This document shows, one piece after another, positions 29,815 to 39,386 of a stretch of DNA of 64,000 nucleotides (within the stretch, counting starts at the first letter, position 1; each line of letters starts with the position of its first letter). The stretch is taken from NCBI RefSeq assembly GCF_003061515.1, contig NZ_CP028924.1, positions 186,001 through 250,000 of the forward strand, read 5' to 3'. Below the pieces are notes generated by a model. It saw only the letters and a program-made list of their open reading frames with translations, was not told the DNA's origin and searched no databases. This DNA comes from Colwellia sp. Arc7-D (lineage in GTDB: Bacteria > Pseudomonadota > Gammaproteobacteria > Enterobacterales > Alteromonadaceae). The position numbers were made by a program, and so were the translations under genes.

Positions 29815-30855
29815 ATGAACGTTGTAGTTATAGGTGCAAGTGGTTATGTAGGTGCTGAATTAATTGGGTTGCTAACGCAGCACAATAAAATATCAATTCA
29901 ACATTTGTTAGTGTCTGAAAATAGTACTTCTAGTGGTAAAACTTTTGCGGAATTACATGCTCGCTGGCAGGGGATATGTGCTTTACCCCTGCATTCTTTT
30001 TCGCAGCAATGGTTTGATCAACATATTAGTTCGCCTGCGCATGGTATAGATGCCGTATTTTTTGCTACTCCTCATGAATTTAGTGCGCAATGGGCACAAG
30101 CCTTTATTGATCAAGGTATTAAAGTTTTTGATCTGTCTGGCGGGTTTCGCTTAAAAGATGCGACACATTATCCTATCCATTATGGTTTTGAACACCAATC
30201 GTTAAAAGCACTTGAACAAGCTCAGTACGGTTTAGCTGAATGGCAAGCCGATGAAATTGCAGCTAGTATGCTTATTGCTGTGCCAGGTTGTTATCCAACC
30301 GCTAGTTTGTTGTCGTTAAAACCCATTACCAGTAATGCACTTCATCAAGAAAATTCACTTATTGTCGTTAATGGCATTAGTGGGGTAACGGGTGCCGGGC
30401 GTAAAGCGTCTTTAGCAACAAGTTTTTGTGAAGTGAGTTTAACGCCTTATAATATTTTACAACACAGACACCAACCTGAAATTAGTCAAGAAGCCAATGC
30501 TGAGGTGATTTTTAATCCGCACTTAGCGCCTTATAAGCGTGGTTTATTAGTGACGGTAACATTACAGTTAAAATCTGATGTAACTAGTCAGCAAGTTGAC
30601 GAAGCCTATACACAAGCATATCAAAACACTCCGTTAGTAAGAATAGTTAATACGTGGCCTAAAATAGACAATGTCGCTCATACCCCATTTGCCGATGTGC
30701 ATTGGCAAGTCGATGAAGCTAAGCATGTTGTTGTTGTAAGTTGCGCTATTGATAACTTATTAAAAGGTGCAGCATCACAAGCAATACAATGCGCTAATAT
30801 TAGCTTAGGTCTACCGAGTGAATATAGCTTATTGATGCCAGGGAAAAGTTTATGA
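29815..30855 (+). CDS. argC: N-acetyl-gamma-glutamyl-phosphate reductase
   Basis: A 346-residue NADPH-dependent reductase, third step of arginine synthesis. N-terminal dinucleotide fold VVVIGASGYVGAELIGLL, catalytic Cys in AVPGCYPTASLLSL (about residue 161), and GISGVTGAGRKAS. Its stop overlaps the argB start by four bases (ATGA), indicating coupling. Usual family length. Confidence 0.97.
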   Translation: MNVVVIGASGYVGAELIGLLTQHNKISIQHLLVSENSTSSGKTFAELHARWQGICALPLHSFSQQWFDQHISSPAHGIDAVFFATPHEFSAQWAQAFIDQGIKVFDLSGGFRLKDATHYPIHYGFEHQSLKALEQAQYGLAEWQADEIAASMLIAVPGCYPTASLLSLKPITSNALHQENSLIVVNGISGVTGAGRKASLATSFCEVSLTPYNILQHRHQPEISQEANAEVIFNPHLAPYKRGLLVTVTLQLKSDVTSQQVDEAYTQAYQNTPLVRIVNTWPKIDNVAHTPFADVHWQVDEAKHVVVVSCAIDNLLKGAASQAIQCANISLGLPSEYSLLMPGKSL

Positions 30856-31643
30856 AAAAACCCGTCGTGATAAAAATTGGTGGGGCTATTTTAGATGGCT
30901 ACAACCAAGGTAACACTTTCGCTTTGACAGCATTATTGTCAGTTATTGCTAGTTTAAAAGATCAGCCTGTCGTGATAGTACACGGCGGCGGTTGCGTTGT
31001 AGATGAAATGCTTGCCCAAGCAGGATTTACAACCGAGAAAAAGCACGGTTTACGTGTGACACCAAAAGCGCAAATGCCAATTATTAGTGGTGCCCTTGCG
31101 GGAAGTGTTAATAAAGCTATCGTTGCAACTGCAGCTAGCTTGAAGCTAGCTGCAGTTGGCTTATCTCTTACTGATGGCAAAATGGTTCAATGTGACTTAA
31201 GCCCTTTAGAGTTAGGGCAAGTAGGCGTACCTAAGCCTTTTAGTAGCGCATTACTGGATACACTGTTAAAAGCTAACTTTTTACCTATTGTTTCGTCAAT
31301 TGGTGCTTTAGAAAATGGTGAGCTCGTGAATGTAAATGCTGATGATGCCGCCGTTGCGATATGTCAGCTACTCAATGCTGAGCTGCTATTACTCACTGAT
31401 GTTAATGGTGTTAAAGGTGCTACAGGAGAATATTTAAGTTCACTTAATCGTGAGCAAGCAGAAGCGCTGATTAGTAGTGGTGTTATTGCTGGAGGCATGA
31501 CCGCAAAAGTAAATGCAGCGTTGCAAGCGGCAAATAAGTTACGACGAAGTATCGCGGTTGCTAGTTGGCAATCGCCTGAGCAAATTATCGATTTACTCAA
31601 TGGTGCCAACGTAGGTACCCGAATACAGCCAAGTGTTAGTTAA
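30852..31643 (+). CDS. argB: Acetylglutamate kinase
   Basis: A 263-residue amino-acid kinase phosphorylating N-acetylglutamate. Visible: VVIKIGGAIL (phosphate/Lys), VIVHGGGCVVDEML, the substrate-binding segment VNVNADDAAVAICQLL, LLLLTDVNGVKG and SGVIAGGMTAKV. It lacks the N-terminal helix extension of the arginine-inhibited hexameric type, so it is probably the E. coli-like dimer. Confidence 0.96.
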   Translation: MKKPVVIKIGGAILDGYNQGNTFALTALLSVIASLKDQPVVIVHGGGCVVDEMLAQAGFTTEKKHGLRVTPKAQMPIISGALAGSVNKAIVATAASLKLAAVGLSLTDGKMVQCDLSPLELGQVGVPKPFSSALLDTLLKANFLPIVSSIGALENGELVNVNADDAAVAICQLLNAELLLLTDVNGVKGATGEYLSSLNREQAEALISSGVIAGGMTAKVNAALQAANKLRRSIAVASWQSPEQIIDLLNGANVGTRIQPSVS

Positions 31644-31697
31644 ACATAAATAACCAAAACACGTCGTGAACTCGTTTTCGTACAGGATATAATTTTA

Positions 31698-32612
31698 ATG
31701 AACTTAGAACATTTCTTAGCTGATGATCAGCTAAATAAACAACAAATACTCGATTTAATTGCCTTAGCACGTGATATTAAACAGCAGCCTAAAAAATACA
31801 ATCAGGCTTTAGCGGGCAAGTCGGTTGCAATGATATTTGAGAAGCCGTCTTTAAGAACACATGTCAGTTTTGATATCGGTATCAATAAATTAGGTGGGCA
31901 TGCACTTTACTTAGGCCAACAAAATGGTAAGTTAGGTGATCGTGAAAGGGTTAGCGACTACGCTAAAAACCTATCGTGTTATGCCGACGCTATTGTTGCT
32001 CGCGTATTTAGTAACAGTTCTATTGAGCAATTGGCTGCACATGGTAGCGTACCAGTGATTAATGCTTTGTGTGATGTATATCACCCATGCCAAGCATTAG
32101 CTGATTTTGTCACCCTTGCAGAAAACTTTTCTGATTTAACCACCATCAAGCTCGCCTATGTTGGTGATGCCAATAATGTGTCAAATTCATTAATGATTAT
32201 GGCGGCTATTATCGGTGTTGATTTCACGTTAGTTTGTCCACAAGGTCATGGTCCAGATGAAACCATGCTTAATAAGGCAGTGAAATTTAGCGAAATATCA
32301 GGCAGTAAATTATTTTTTAGCCACGATATTTCAGCGTTAGGTCAACAAGATGCTATTTATACTGATACTTGGATATCTATGGGCAGTAACACCAACGTCG
32401 CTGATATTTTAGCAACCTTTAAGCCATATCAAGTTAACCATGAATTAATGGCTACAGCAGGGGCAAGTATAGTTATGCATTGTCAGCCGGCTCACCTTGA
32501 AGAAGAAATTACCACCGAGTTATTCGACAGCGAAATGTCAGTGGCTTTTCAATCCGCAGAGAATCGTATGTGGGCACAAAATGCCGTGTTAGTTACATTA
32601 TTAGCGGACTAA
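31698..32612 (+). CDS. argF: Ornithine carbamoyltransferase
   Basis: A 304-residue transcarbamylase making citrulline from ornithine and carbamoyl phosphate. Carbamoyl-phosphate loop FEKPSLRTHVSF (residues 47-58), YHPCQALADF (His/Gln ligands), and the ornithine-specific D-x-W-x-SMG motif (DTWISMGSN). Two motifs differ from the canonical forms: SLRTH replaces STRTR, and MHCQPAH replaces HCLPAH. The SMG loop still argues for ornithine rather than acetylornithine as substrate. It follows argB by 54 bases. Confidence 0.93.
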   Translation: MNLEHFLADDQLNKQQILDLIALARDIKQQPKKYNQALAGKSVAMIFEKPSLRTHVSFDIGINKLGGHALYLGQQNGKLGDRERVSDYAKNLSCYADAIVARVFSNSSIEQLAAHGSVPVINALCDVYHPCQALADFVTLAENFSDLTTIKLAYVGDANNVSNSLMIMAAIIGVDFTLVCPQGHGPDETMLNKAVKFSEISGSKLFFSHDISALGQQDAIYTDTWISMGSNTNVADILATFKPYQVNHELMATAGASIVMHCQPAHLEEEITTELFDSEMSVAFQSAENRMWAQNAVLVTLLAD

Positions 32613-32728
32613 TCACGCAGTTGTTATTAAACAAATAAATCATATTTAATTTTAAAAATACTTTTTAGCCTAGCCAATTCCATAGAGTTAGCTAGACTGA
32701 TGATAAAAAATTGTAAAGGAAAAAAATC

Positions 32729-33973
32729 ATGGCATTAGCAGCAAAGAAAAACATTAAAAAAGTCGTATTGGCCTATTCTGGCGGTTTAGATACATCAGCA
32801 ATTATTCCTTGGTTAAAAGAGAATTATGATGGTTGTGAAGTTGTCGCATTTTGTGCTGATGTTGGACAAGGCGAAGAAGAGCTTGTTGGCATTAAAGAAA
32901 AAGCGATAGCTTCAGGTGCATCAGAATGTTATGTAGTTGACCTAAAAGAAGAATATGTTAAAGATTATATTTACCCTATCATCAAAACTGGTGCGGTTTA
33001 TGAAGGACAGTATTTGTTAGGTACTTCAATGGCACGTCCAGTGATTGCCAAAGCTCATATTGAAATTGCCTTAAAAGTTGGTGCTGATGCCGTTTGTCAC
33101 GGTTGTACTGGTAAAGGTAATGACCAAGTACGTTTCGAAGCTTGTTTTGCTGCTTTAGCTCCACAGTTAACAGTTATTGCGCCATGGCGTGAGTGGGACA
33201 TGGTTTCACGTGAAGACTTATTAGATTATTTAGCTGAACGTAATATTCCTTGTGCTGCCTCTTTAACAAAGATTTATAGCCGTGACGCAAATGCGTGGCA
33301 TATATCGCATGAAGGTGGTGAGCTAGAAGACCCTTGGTGTGAGCCTTCAAAAGAAGTATGGACCATGACAGTTGATCCAATGGATGCACCTAATGAAGCT
33401 GGCAAAGTCATGTTAAGTTTTGAAGCAGGTGAGTTAGTTGCCGTTGATGGTAAACCTATGTCAGCGTATCAGTCATTAATGTATTTAAATGAAAAAGCCG
33501 CCGCTCATGGTGTTGGCCGTATTGATATTGTTGAAAACCGTTTAGTAGGTATGAAGTCACGTGGTTGTTACGAAACTCCAGGTGGCACCGTATTAATGGC
33601 AGCCTATAAAGGTTTAGAATCACTTATTCTAGACAAAGAATCACTTAAATATCGTGAATCGGTTGGTCATGAGTTTTCACACGTAATTTATGACGGTCGT
33701 TGGTTTACGCCACTTGCTAAAGCGCAACTTGCTTCAGCAGCATCTTTTGCTGAAAAAGTTACTGGTGATGTAGTAGTAAAACTTTATAAAGGCATGGCGC
33801 AAGTCACTCAACGTCGTTCACCAAACAGTTTATATTCAGAAGAGTTTGCTACTTTCGGTGCTGACGATGTTTACGACCAAAAACATGCAGAAGGTTTTAT
33901 TCGTTTGTTCAGTTTATCAAGTAGAATAACCGCACTAAAACAAGCAGACTCAGTATTAACTGAAAAGAAATAA
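32729..33973 (+). CDS. argG: Argininosuccinate synthase
   Basis: A 414-residue N-type ATP pyrophosphatase joining citrulline and aspartate. P-loop [17 protein letters not shown], aspartate/citrulline site [15 protein letters not shown] and [13 protein letters not shown], and [19 protein letters not shown]. Ribosome site AAAGGA upstream. Placed between argF and argH; the 116-base gap after argF may contain an extra promoter, but I see no clear one. Confidence 0.97.
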   Translation: MALAAKKNIKKVVLAYSGGLDTSAIIPWLKENYDGCEVVAFCADVGQGEEELVGIKEKAIASGASECYVVDLKEEYVKDYIYPIIKTGAVYEGQYLLGTSMARPVIAKAHIEIALKVGADAVCHGCTGKGNDQVRFEACFAALAPQLTVIAPWREWDMVSREDLLDYLAERNIPCAASLTKIYSRDANAWHISHEGGELEDPWCEPSKEVWTMTVDPMDAPNEAGKVMLSFEAGELVAVDGKPMSAYQSLMYLNEKAAAHGVGRIDIVENRLVGMKSRGCYETPGGTVLMAAYKGLESLILDKESLKYRESVGHEFSHVIYDGRWFTPLAKAQLASAASFAEKVTGDVVVKLYKGMAQVTQRRSPNSLYSEEFATFGADDVYDQKHAEGFIRLFSLSSRITALKQADSVLTEKK

Positions 33974-33994
33974 AAAAGGTAGAGGAATTTAGCC

Positions 33995-35956
33995 ATGGCA
34001 TTATGGGGCGGACGGTTTAAAGAGCAAGCGAGTGTACAGTTTAAAAAGTTTAATGACTCTTTACCTGTTGATTATCGTATGGCAGTGCAAGACATTGTTG
34101 GATCAATTGCTTGGGCAGAAGCATTAACTACGGTTGATGTGCTAAGCCAAGCAGAATTTCAAGAATTGAAAGCAGCGCTGCTAGAGTTAAAAGCATCAGT
34201 AGAAGAAAATCCGAAGCAAATTTTAGCTTCCGATGCTGAAGACATACACAGCTGGGTAGAAATTAACCTGATTGAAAAAACGGGTGATTTAGGCAAGAAA
34301 TTGCATACCGGCCGCAGCCGTAATGACCAAGTTGCCACTGATTTAAAACTTTGGTGCAAGGAAACTGGTAGTGATTTACTTTATGCATTAGTGAACTTAC
34401 AACAAGCTATGCTAGATCTTGCTGAACGCGAACGTAATACGGTACTGCCAGGCTATACCCATTTACAACGTGCTCAACCGATTACCTTTGGTCATTGGTG
34501 TTTGGCTTATGTTGAAATGTTTAACCGTGATATAGGACGTTTAAAAGATGCTTTATATCGTGCAGACACTTCGCCATTAGGCTCAGGCGCCTTAGCGGGT
34601 ACAGCTTACCCGATTGATCGTGAAAAACTGGCCCATAACCTTGGTTTTAGAAGCGCAACGCTGAATAGTTTAGATGCAGTTTCAGACCGTGATCATGTCA
34701 TTGAGTTATTATCAACTGCCAGTATCAGCATGATGCACTTGTCACGTTTTGCAGAAGATTTAGTGTTTTACAATTCAGGCGAAGCCGGTTTTGTTGAAAT
34801 GAGCGATTTGGTTAGCTCTGGCTCATCATTAATGCCGCAAAAGAAAAATCCAGATGCTTGTGAATTACTGCGTGGTAAAGCAGGCCGAGTAATGGGCTCT
34901 CTTACCGGTATGATGATGACAATGAAAGCCTTACCGCTTGCCTACAATAAAGACATGCAAGAAGACAAAGAAGGTTTATTTGACGCGCTTGATACGTGGC
35001 AAGAATGTATGCAAATGGCTGTTTTAGTTGCAGAAGGTTTAACGGTAAATCGTGCCCGTACATTAGCTGCTGCTCAACAAGGTTATGCAAACTCAACCGA
35101 GCTTGCAGACTATCTTGTAAGTAAAGATATTCCATTTCGCGAAGCACATCATATTGTTGGTGAAGTGGTATTGGCGGCAATCGATGCTGGTCATGCACTA
35201 GAAGACTTCTCGATTGCGCAATTACAAAAATTTAGTGACAGAATAGAGCAAGATGTTTACCAACATTTATCCATTGAGTCGTGTTTAGATAAACGTGGTG
35301 CAATAGGTGGTACTTCTCGTCAACAAGTTGAAAAAGCCTTAGCAGAAGTGCAGTCGGGTAATCTTTTATCTGATAATCAAGATACTCTAAACACACAAGT
35401 TTTAGGGGCACCCAGTAAAACGCAAATCAACATGACCTTAAAACAAGTTAAACAACGTTTGAATGCGCAACGAGCAGCCGCTATGTCGGTTCGAAGAGCA
35501 AGAATGTCAGACATTGATAGTATTTCGGCGTTAGTTGATTACTGGGCAGATCTTGGAGAAATATTACCGCGCAGTCGCGACAATATTATTCATGACGTAC
35601 AAAATTTTGTTGTCGCAGAAGTTGACGGTGTTGTTGTGGGTTGTGCATCACTTTATATTTATCAAACGGGACTAGCTGAAATTCGCTCGGTCGTTATTGA
35701 TAAAAGTGCTCATGGTCAAGGCCAAGGGCAAGCGCTAGTGCAATATTTATTAGAATTTGCTCATCAAATTCAACTACAAAAAATTATAGTGCTGACTTAT
35801 ATTCCACAATATTTTGAGCAATTAGGCTTTAACTTAATTGATAAAAACTCATTAGCTGACAATATTATTGAAGACAGTGAGCAAAGTCCGCATAAAGACC
35901 CTGCAGATGAAGTGGCGATGGAATATATTGTTAATCGCTGTGCAGAAGAAGCATAG
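33995..35956 (+). CDS. argH: Argininosuccinate lyase fused to a GNAT acetyltransferase, ArgH(A)
   Basis: A 653-residue two-domain protein. Residues 1-460 or so are argininosuccinate lyase ([53 protein letters not shown], signature [13 protein letters not shown]). After a linker, residues about 490-653 are a GNAT domain ([45 protein letters not shown]) resembling the C-terminal half of ArgA. Normal ArgH is about 460 residues. Such ArgH(A) fusions are known from Moritella and other marine gammaproteobacteria, where the tail can supply N-acetylglutamate synthase activity. A separate full argA lies just downstream. Confidence 0.95.
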   Translation: MALWGGRFKEQASVQFKKFNDSLPVDYRMAVQDIVGSIAWAEALTTVDVLSQAEFQELKAALLELKASVEENPKQILASDAEDIHSWVEINLIEKTGDLGKKLHTGRSRNDQVATDLKLWCKETGSDLLYALVNLQQAMLDLAERERNTVLPGYTHLQRAQPITFGHWCLAYVEMFNRDIGRLKDALYRADTSPLGSGALAGTAYPIDREKLAHNLGFRSATLNSLDAVSDRDHVIELLSTASISMMHLSRFAEDLVFYNSGEAGFVEMSDLVSSGSSLMPQKKNPDACELLRGKAGRVMGSLTGMMMTMKALPLAYNKDMQEDKEGLFDALDTWQECMQMAVLVAEGLTVNRARTLAAAQQGYANSTELADYLVSKDIPFREAHHIVGEVVLAAIDAGHALEDFSIAQLQKFSDRIEQDVYQHLSIESCLDKRGAIGGTSRQQVEKALAEVQSGNLLSDNQDTLNTQVLGAPSKTQINMTLKQVKQRLNAQRAAAMSVRRARMSDIDSISALVDYWADLGEILPRSRDNIIHDVQNFVVAEVDGVVVGCASLYIYQTGLAEIRSVVIDKSAHGQGQGQALVQYLLEFAHQIQLQKIIVLTYIPQYFEQLGFNLIDKNSLADNIIEDSEQSPHKDPADEVAMEYIVNRCAEEA

Positions 35957-36003
35957 TCGTTTTAGCATTGGTAGTAAGTGATCGATATTAGTGAACAAAT
36001 GTC

Positions 36004-37311
36004 ATGAATAGTAATGAAGAAAATGTAAAGTGGTTTAGAAGTGCTGCGCCCTATATTAACGCCCATCGCGGTAAAACCTTTGTGTTAATGTTTGGCGGAG
36101 AAGCAGTGCAACATGCTAATTTTGCTAATATTATTCATGATATTGCTTTACTAAGAAGTTTAGGTGTGAAGTTAGTTTTAGTGCATGGTGCGCGCGTGCA
36201 AATAGAAGAGCGGTTAACCGCTCGCGCACTGCCACAGCACATAGAAAACAACATTCGAATTACCGATGCAGAGACTTTACTCGCTGTTAAAGACGCTACC
36301 GGTTCACTGCGTATTCATATTGAAGCCCTGCTAACTATGGGCTTAGTTAATTCGCCGATGCATGGTGCACAAATACGGGTTAGCACGGGTAACTTTGTTA
36401 TTGCTAAGCCCATTGGTGTTCGTGACGGTATTGATTTTAAACATAGTGGTTTAGTACGCAGAATTGATGCTGAGGGCATTAATACACAATTGAATTTTGG
36501 TTCAATAGTATTGCTATCGCCAGTAGGTTATTCGTCAACAGGCGAAGTGTTTAATTTAGCGTTAGAAGATGTTGCAGCACAGGCTGCAATTGCCTTAAAA
36601 GCAGATAAGTTAATCACCTTAACCGAACAAGATGGTTTAATCGATAAAAAAGGCGCGTTAATCCGAAGTTGTGGTATTGCGACGGTTAGTCAACTGCTTG
36701 CCGATCAAAAAGATCATGTACAACAATTACTGTTAAAAGCCATTATCCAGTGTGGTAAACAAGGTGTTGAGCGTTGTCATAGTGTCAGCTACACCAGCGA
36801 TAGTGCTTTATTACAAGAGCTGTTCACGCGTGATGGTGCAGGCACCCTAATAGCTAAAGATTATCAAGAGCAACTGTCGGCTGCCAATATTGATGATGTT
36901 GGTGGTATTTTAGAATTAATTGCCCCTCTCGAAGAAGAAGGTGTACTTGTAAAGCGTTCTCGTGAGTTACTTGAAATTGAAATTGATCGCTTTACCGTGA
37001 TTAAAAAAGAAGACGTTATTATCGCTTGTGCAGCACTTTACCCTTACCCGGAGGCTAAAACAGGCGAAATTGCCTGTTTAGTCATTCACCCTGATTATAG
37101 AGGTGGTAATCGAGGTATTAGGCTAATTCAAGCGCTTGAAGAAGCAGCTAAAAGGCAAAGCCTCAATTCTATTTTCGTCTTAACTACGGTTAGTGCTCAT
37201 TGGTTTATTGAACAAGGTTATAGTGAGCAAGCCATTGAAAACCTTCCAGAAGGTAAGCAAAAGATGTATAACATTCAACGTAAGTCTAAGGCATTTACTA
37301 AAGCCATTTAA
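36004..37311 (+). CDS. argA: N-acetylglutamate synthase
   Basis: A 435-residue classical ArgA: an N-terminal amino-acid kinase-like domain (TFVLMFGGEAVQHANF, VLVHGARVQIEERL, about residues 20-280) that binds arginine for feedback control, and a C-terminal GNAT domain (about 290-430) with acetyl-CoA motif IHPDYRGGNRGIRLIQALEE. It makes N-acetylglutamate from glutamate and acetyl-CoA. It follows argH(A) by 47 bases, completing an argCBFGH(A)A operon with a terminator after it. Confidence 0.95.
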   Translation: MNSNEENVKWFRSAAPYINAHRGKTFVLMFGGEAVQHANFANIIHDIALLRSLGVKLVLVHGARVQIEERLTARALPQHIENNIRITDAETLLAVKDATGSLRIHIEALLTMGLVNSPMHGAQIRVSTGNFVIAKPIGVRDGIDFKHSGLVRRIDAEGINTQLNFGSIVLLSPVGYSSTGEVFNLALEDVAAQAAIALKADKLITLTEQDGLIDKKGALIRSCGIATVSQLLADQKDHVQQLLLKAIIQCGKQGVERCHSVSYTSDSALLQELFTRDGAGTLIAKDYQEQLSAANIDDVGGILELIAPLEEEGVLVKRSRELLEIEIDRFTVIKKEDVIIACAALYPYPEAKTGEIACLVIHPDYRGGNRGIRLIQALEEAAKRQSLNSIFVLTTVSAHWFIEQGYSEQAIENLPEGKQKMYNIQRKSKAFTKAI

Positions 37312-37334
37312 TTATTGAAGCTTACCATAGATAT

Positions 37335-37363
37335 AAAAAGCAACCAGCAAGGTTGCTTTTTTT
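37335..37363 (+). terminator. Terminator after argA
   Basis: AAAAAGCAACC, AGCAA loop, GGTTGCTTTTTTT: an 11-bp stem with T tract, 24 bases after the argA stop; it ends the arginine operon. Confidence 0.92.
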
Positions 37364-37532
37364 GTGCCTCTAACATTTACCAACGCTATACTTAATATCG
37401 GTTACAAATTATAACAAATCATTTCAATAGAATTTGTTTTTGTGCATACTAGGTAATATAAATGGCTAAACTGCCAACCGGATTAACGTACTTATCCGTA
37501 TAATAATAATAAAAAATAGGCAAATTTGAGAT

Positions 37533-38696
37533 ATGAGTTTTTCTCGATTCTTAGCTGTATGTGCAACTTATTGCACATTTAGCACGTTAGTATTGGCAGA
37601 ATCTGACAATACACTAGCGTTTAGCGTAGTTCCTGAAGCGGGTTATATAGATAATTTTTTATATTTATCTAATAACGAACCAGGTACTCGTTTTTATTCG
37701 CTAAGCTCTGATGTATCTTTAACTTCAAAAAGCCAACAATCGGCATTTAACTTCGATGCTAATATTGCCACGCATCTTTTCGATAAGTTCGAGGATGACA
37801 ACCATACCAATTTCACTATCATTCCTAAATATCAATTCAAGTTTAGTCAAAATCAACGGCTACATGTTTCTGCACTTTGGTTAAACAATTACATTTATCG
37901 CGGTACAGGTTTATCTTTAGGCCAAGCTGAAGCCTTATCAAAAGGTGATGAACAAGAAATTTTAGGTGCAAGTATTGGCTATGAGTACGGCACATTTGAA
38001 TCTCAAGGCAGAGTAAACTTCGGCCTTAACTATCAAGAAAGTGAATTTACTACTCGACGTGCTGACACCAACAGATTAGATACAGAAATACTGCACATAA
38101 AATCGAGTTTTGATTATTTATTATCGGGGAAAACGTATTTAGCCTTTGATCTTGATTACAAAATTATCGACTACCCGAATGATCCTCTCATTAGTCGAGA
38201 CAGCATAGCGGGACTCATTGGTGTTAAATGGTACACCACGGTGATCAGCGAACTTAACTTTCTTGTTGGTTATCAGAACTTAACTTTCGAAGATAATCGC
38301 TTAAGCGATGATAGTGCGTTCAAGTGGCGAGTTGACTACACATGGCGTCCATCTGATTTTACTACCCTGCATATTGTATCAAATCGAAAATTTGATGAAA
38401 CCTATCGGTTAATCAGCAGTTATCGTTTAGCACAAACATATCAAATTGATGTTATGCATGACTTTACAGAGCATTTATCTGTCTTTTTTGCTGTCGGTAT
38501 TAATAACGATGAATTTATATCGCCACTGGGAAGTAAAGATGAAGACTATTTATTTACTACGCTGGAATTAGATTACGCGTACAACGATCGTTTAAGTTTT
38601 CAATTGTCTTATGACTATAAAACACTCGATGCAAATTATGGCAATATCGACTTTGCGTATAACAAACTAGGTATTAGCCTAAAACTTGATTTGTAA
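37533..38696 (+). CDS. Outer-membrane beta-barrel of an exopolysaccharide export module (EpsL-like)
   Basis: A 387-residue exported protein. The signal peptide is MSFSRFLAVCATYCTFSTL with cleavage near VLA-ES. The mature chain consists of alternating hydrophobic/polar strands with aromatic girdles (YKIIDYPNDPLISRDSIAGL, LNFLVGYQNLTFED, LDYAYNDRLSFQLSYDY) and ends LGISLKLDL, as expected for an outer-membrane barrel. I estimate 16-20 strands. It is followed by an OPX protein and a PCP/tyrosine kinase, so it probably works in polysaccharide export; it resembles EpsL/outer_membrane beta-barrel proteins of EPS operons. Confidence 0.8.
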   Translation: MSFSRFLAVCATYCTFSTLVLAESDNTLAFSVVPEAGYIDNFLYLSNNEPGTRFYSLSSDVSLTSKSQQSAFNFDANIATHLFDKFEDDNHTNFTIIPKYQFKFSQNQRLHVSALWLNNYIYRGTGLSLGQAEALSKGDEQEILGASIGYEYGTFESQGRVNFGLNYQESEFTTRRADTNRLDTEILHIKSSFDYLLSGKTYLAFDLDYKIIDYPNDPLISRDSIAGLIGVKWYTTVISELNFLVGYQNLTFEDNRLSDDSAFKWRVDYTWRPSDFTTLHIVSNRKFDETYRLISSYRLAQTYQIDVMHDFTEHLSVFFAVGINNDEFISPLGSKDEDYLFTTLELDYAYNDRLSFQLSYDYKTLDANYGNIDFAYNKLGISLKLDL

Positions 38697-38867
38697 GTCA
38701 CGAATATTTGTATCTGGCAAAAATAGCAGTTAAGCAGTAAATGCAATAATAGATAAATTTTAATTGCTTAAGCGTGTGAACAGATACTAAGTGGCAGTAA
38801 TAATGTTACTAACATTTAAGAGTCAGTAGAGAGCTTTAACTTGATGTTAAATTTTTAACATAATCGG

Positions 38868-39386
38868 ATGAAAGATATGCGAATTTTAATCTTTGGCTTG
38901 TTGTTTTTTCTTGCCCATGCAACAGGTAGTGATTATACATTAGGTGCTGGCGATCAAGTTCAGATCACGGTTTATGGCGAAAAAGATTTAACCACCAACA
39001 TTAAAATTAATAAATCTGGTGTTATTTCTTTTCCATTTTTATCTGATATTAAGGTGGCGGGGTTATCGCCAAAAGAATTAGAGAATAAAATTGCAAACGG
39101 CTTACGTGGTGATTATCTCATTGACCCACAAGTAAGTGTGTCTATTGCAATGTATCGACCTTTTTTTATTCATGGGCAAGTTAAGCGCCCGGGAGGTTAT
39201 CCTTTTCAAGAGGATTTAACCCTAGATAAAGCGATAGCTATCGCTGGTGGTCTAGCAGCTAGAGCGTCGAAGTCATCTTGGAATATTACAAGATTAGTCG
39301 ATGGTAAAAAATTGGTAATTGACGCGAATGTCTCTAGCGCGATTTTACCAGACGATATAATAGAAATTGAGCAAAGCTTTTTTTGA
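38868..39386 (+). CDS. Short polysaccharide export protein (OPX, Wza/EpsE family)
   Basis: A 172-residue periplasmic OPX protein. Signal peptide MRILIFGLLFFLAHA; ATG 38877 may be the true start, three codons inside the one given. The Poly_export domain is YTLGAGDQVQITVYGEKDLT to VSIAMYRPFFI, followed by one SLBB beta-grasp domain (HGQVKRPGGYPFQEDLTLDKAI). It lacks the C-terminal amphipathic helix that forms the Wza outer-membrane pore, and there is no lipobox. Its stop overlaps the next gene's TTG start. Confidence 0.9.
   Translation: MKDMRILIFGLLFFLAHATGSDYTLGAGDQVQITVYGEKDLTTNIKINKSGVISFPFLSDIKVAGLSPKELENKIANGLRGDYLIDPQVSVSIAMYRPFFIHGQVKRPGGYPFQEDLTLDKAIAIAGGLAARASKSSWNITRLVDGKKLVIDANVSSAILPDDIIEIEQSFF

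Noticed and set aside
31661..31697. TATAAT-like sequence just before argF as a promoter
   Set aside because: It lies only a few bases before the ATG, leaving no room for a transcription start and ribosome site; most likely chance.
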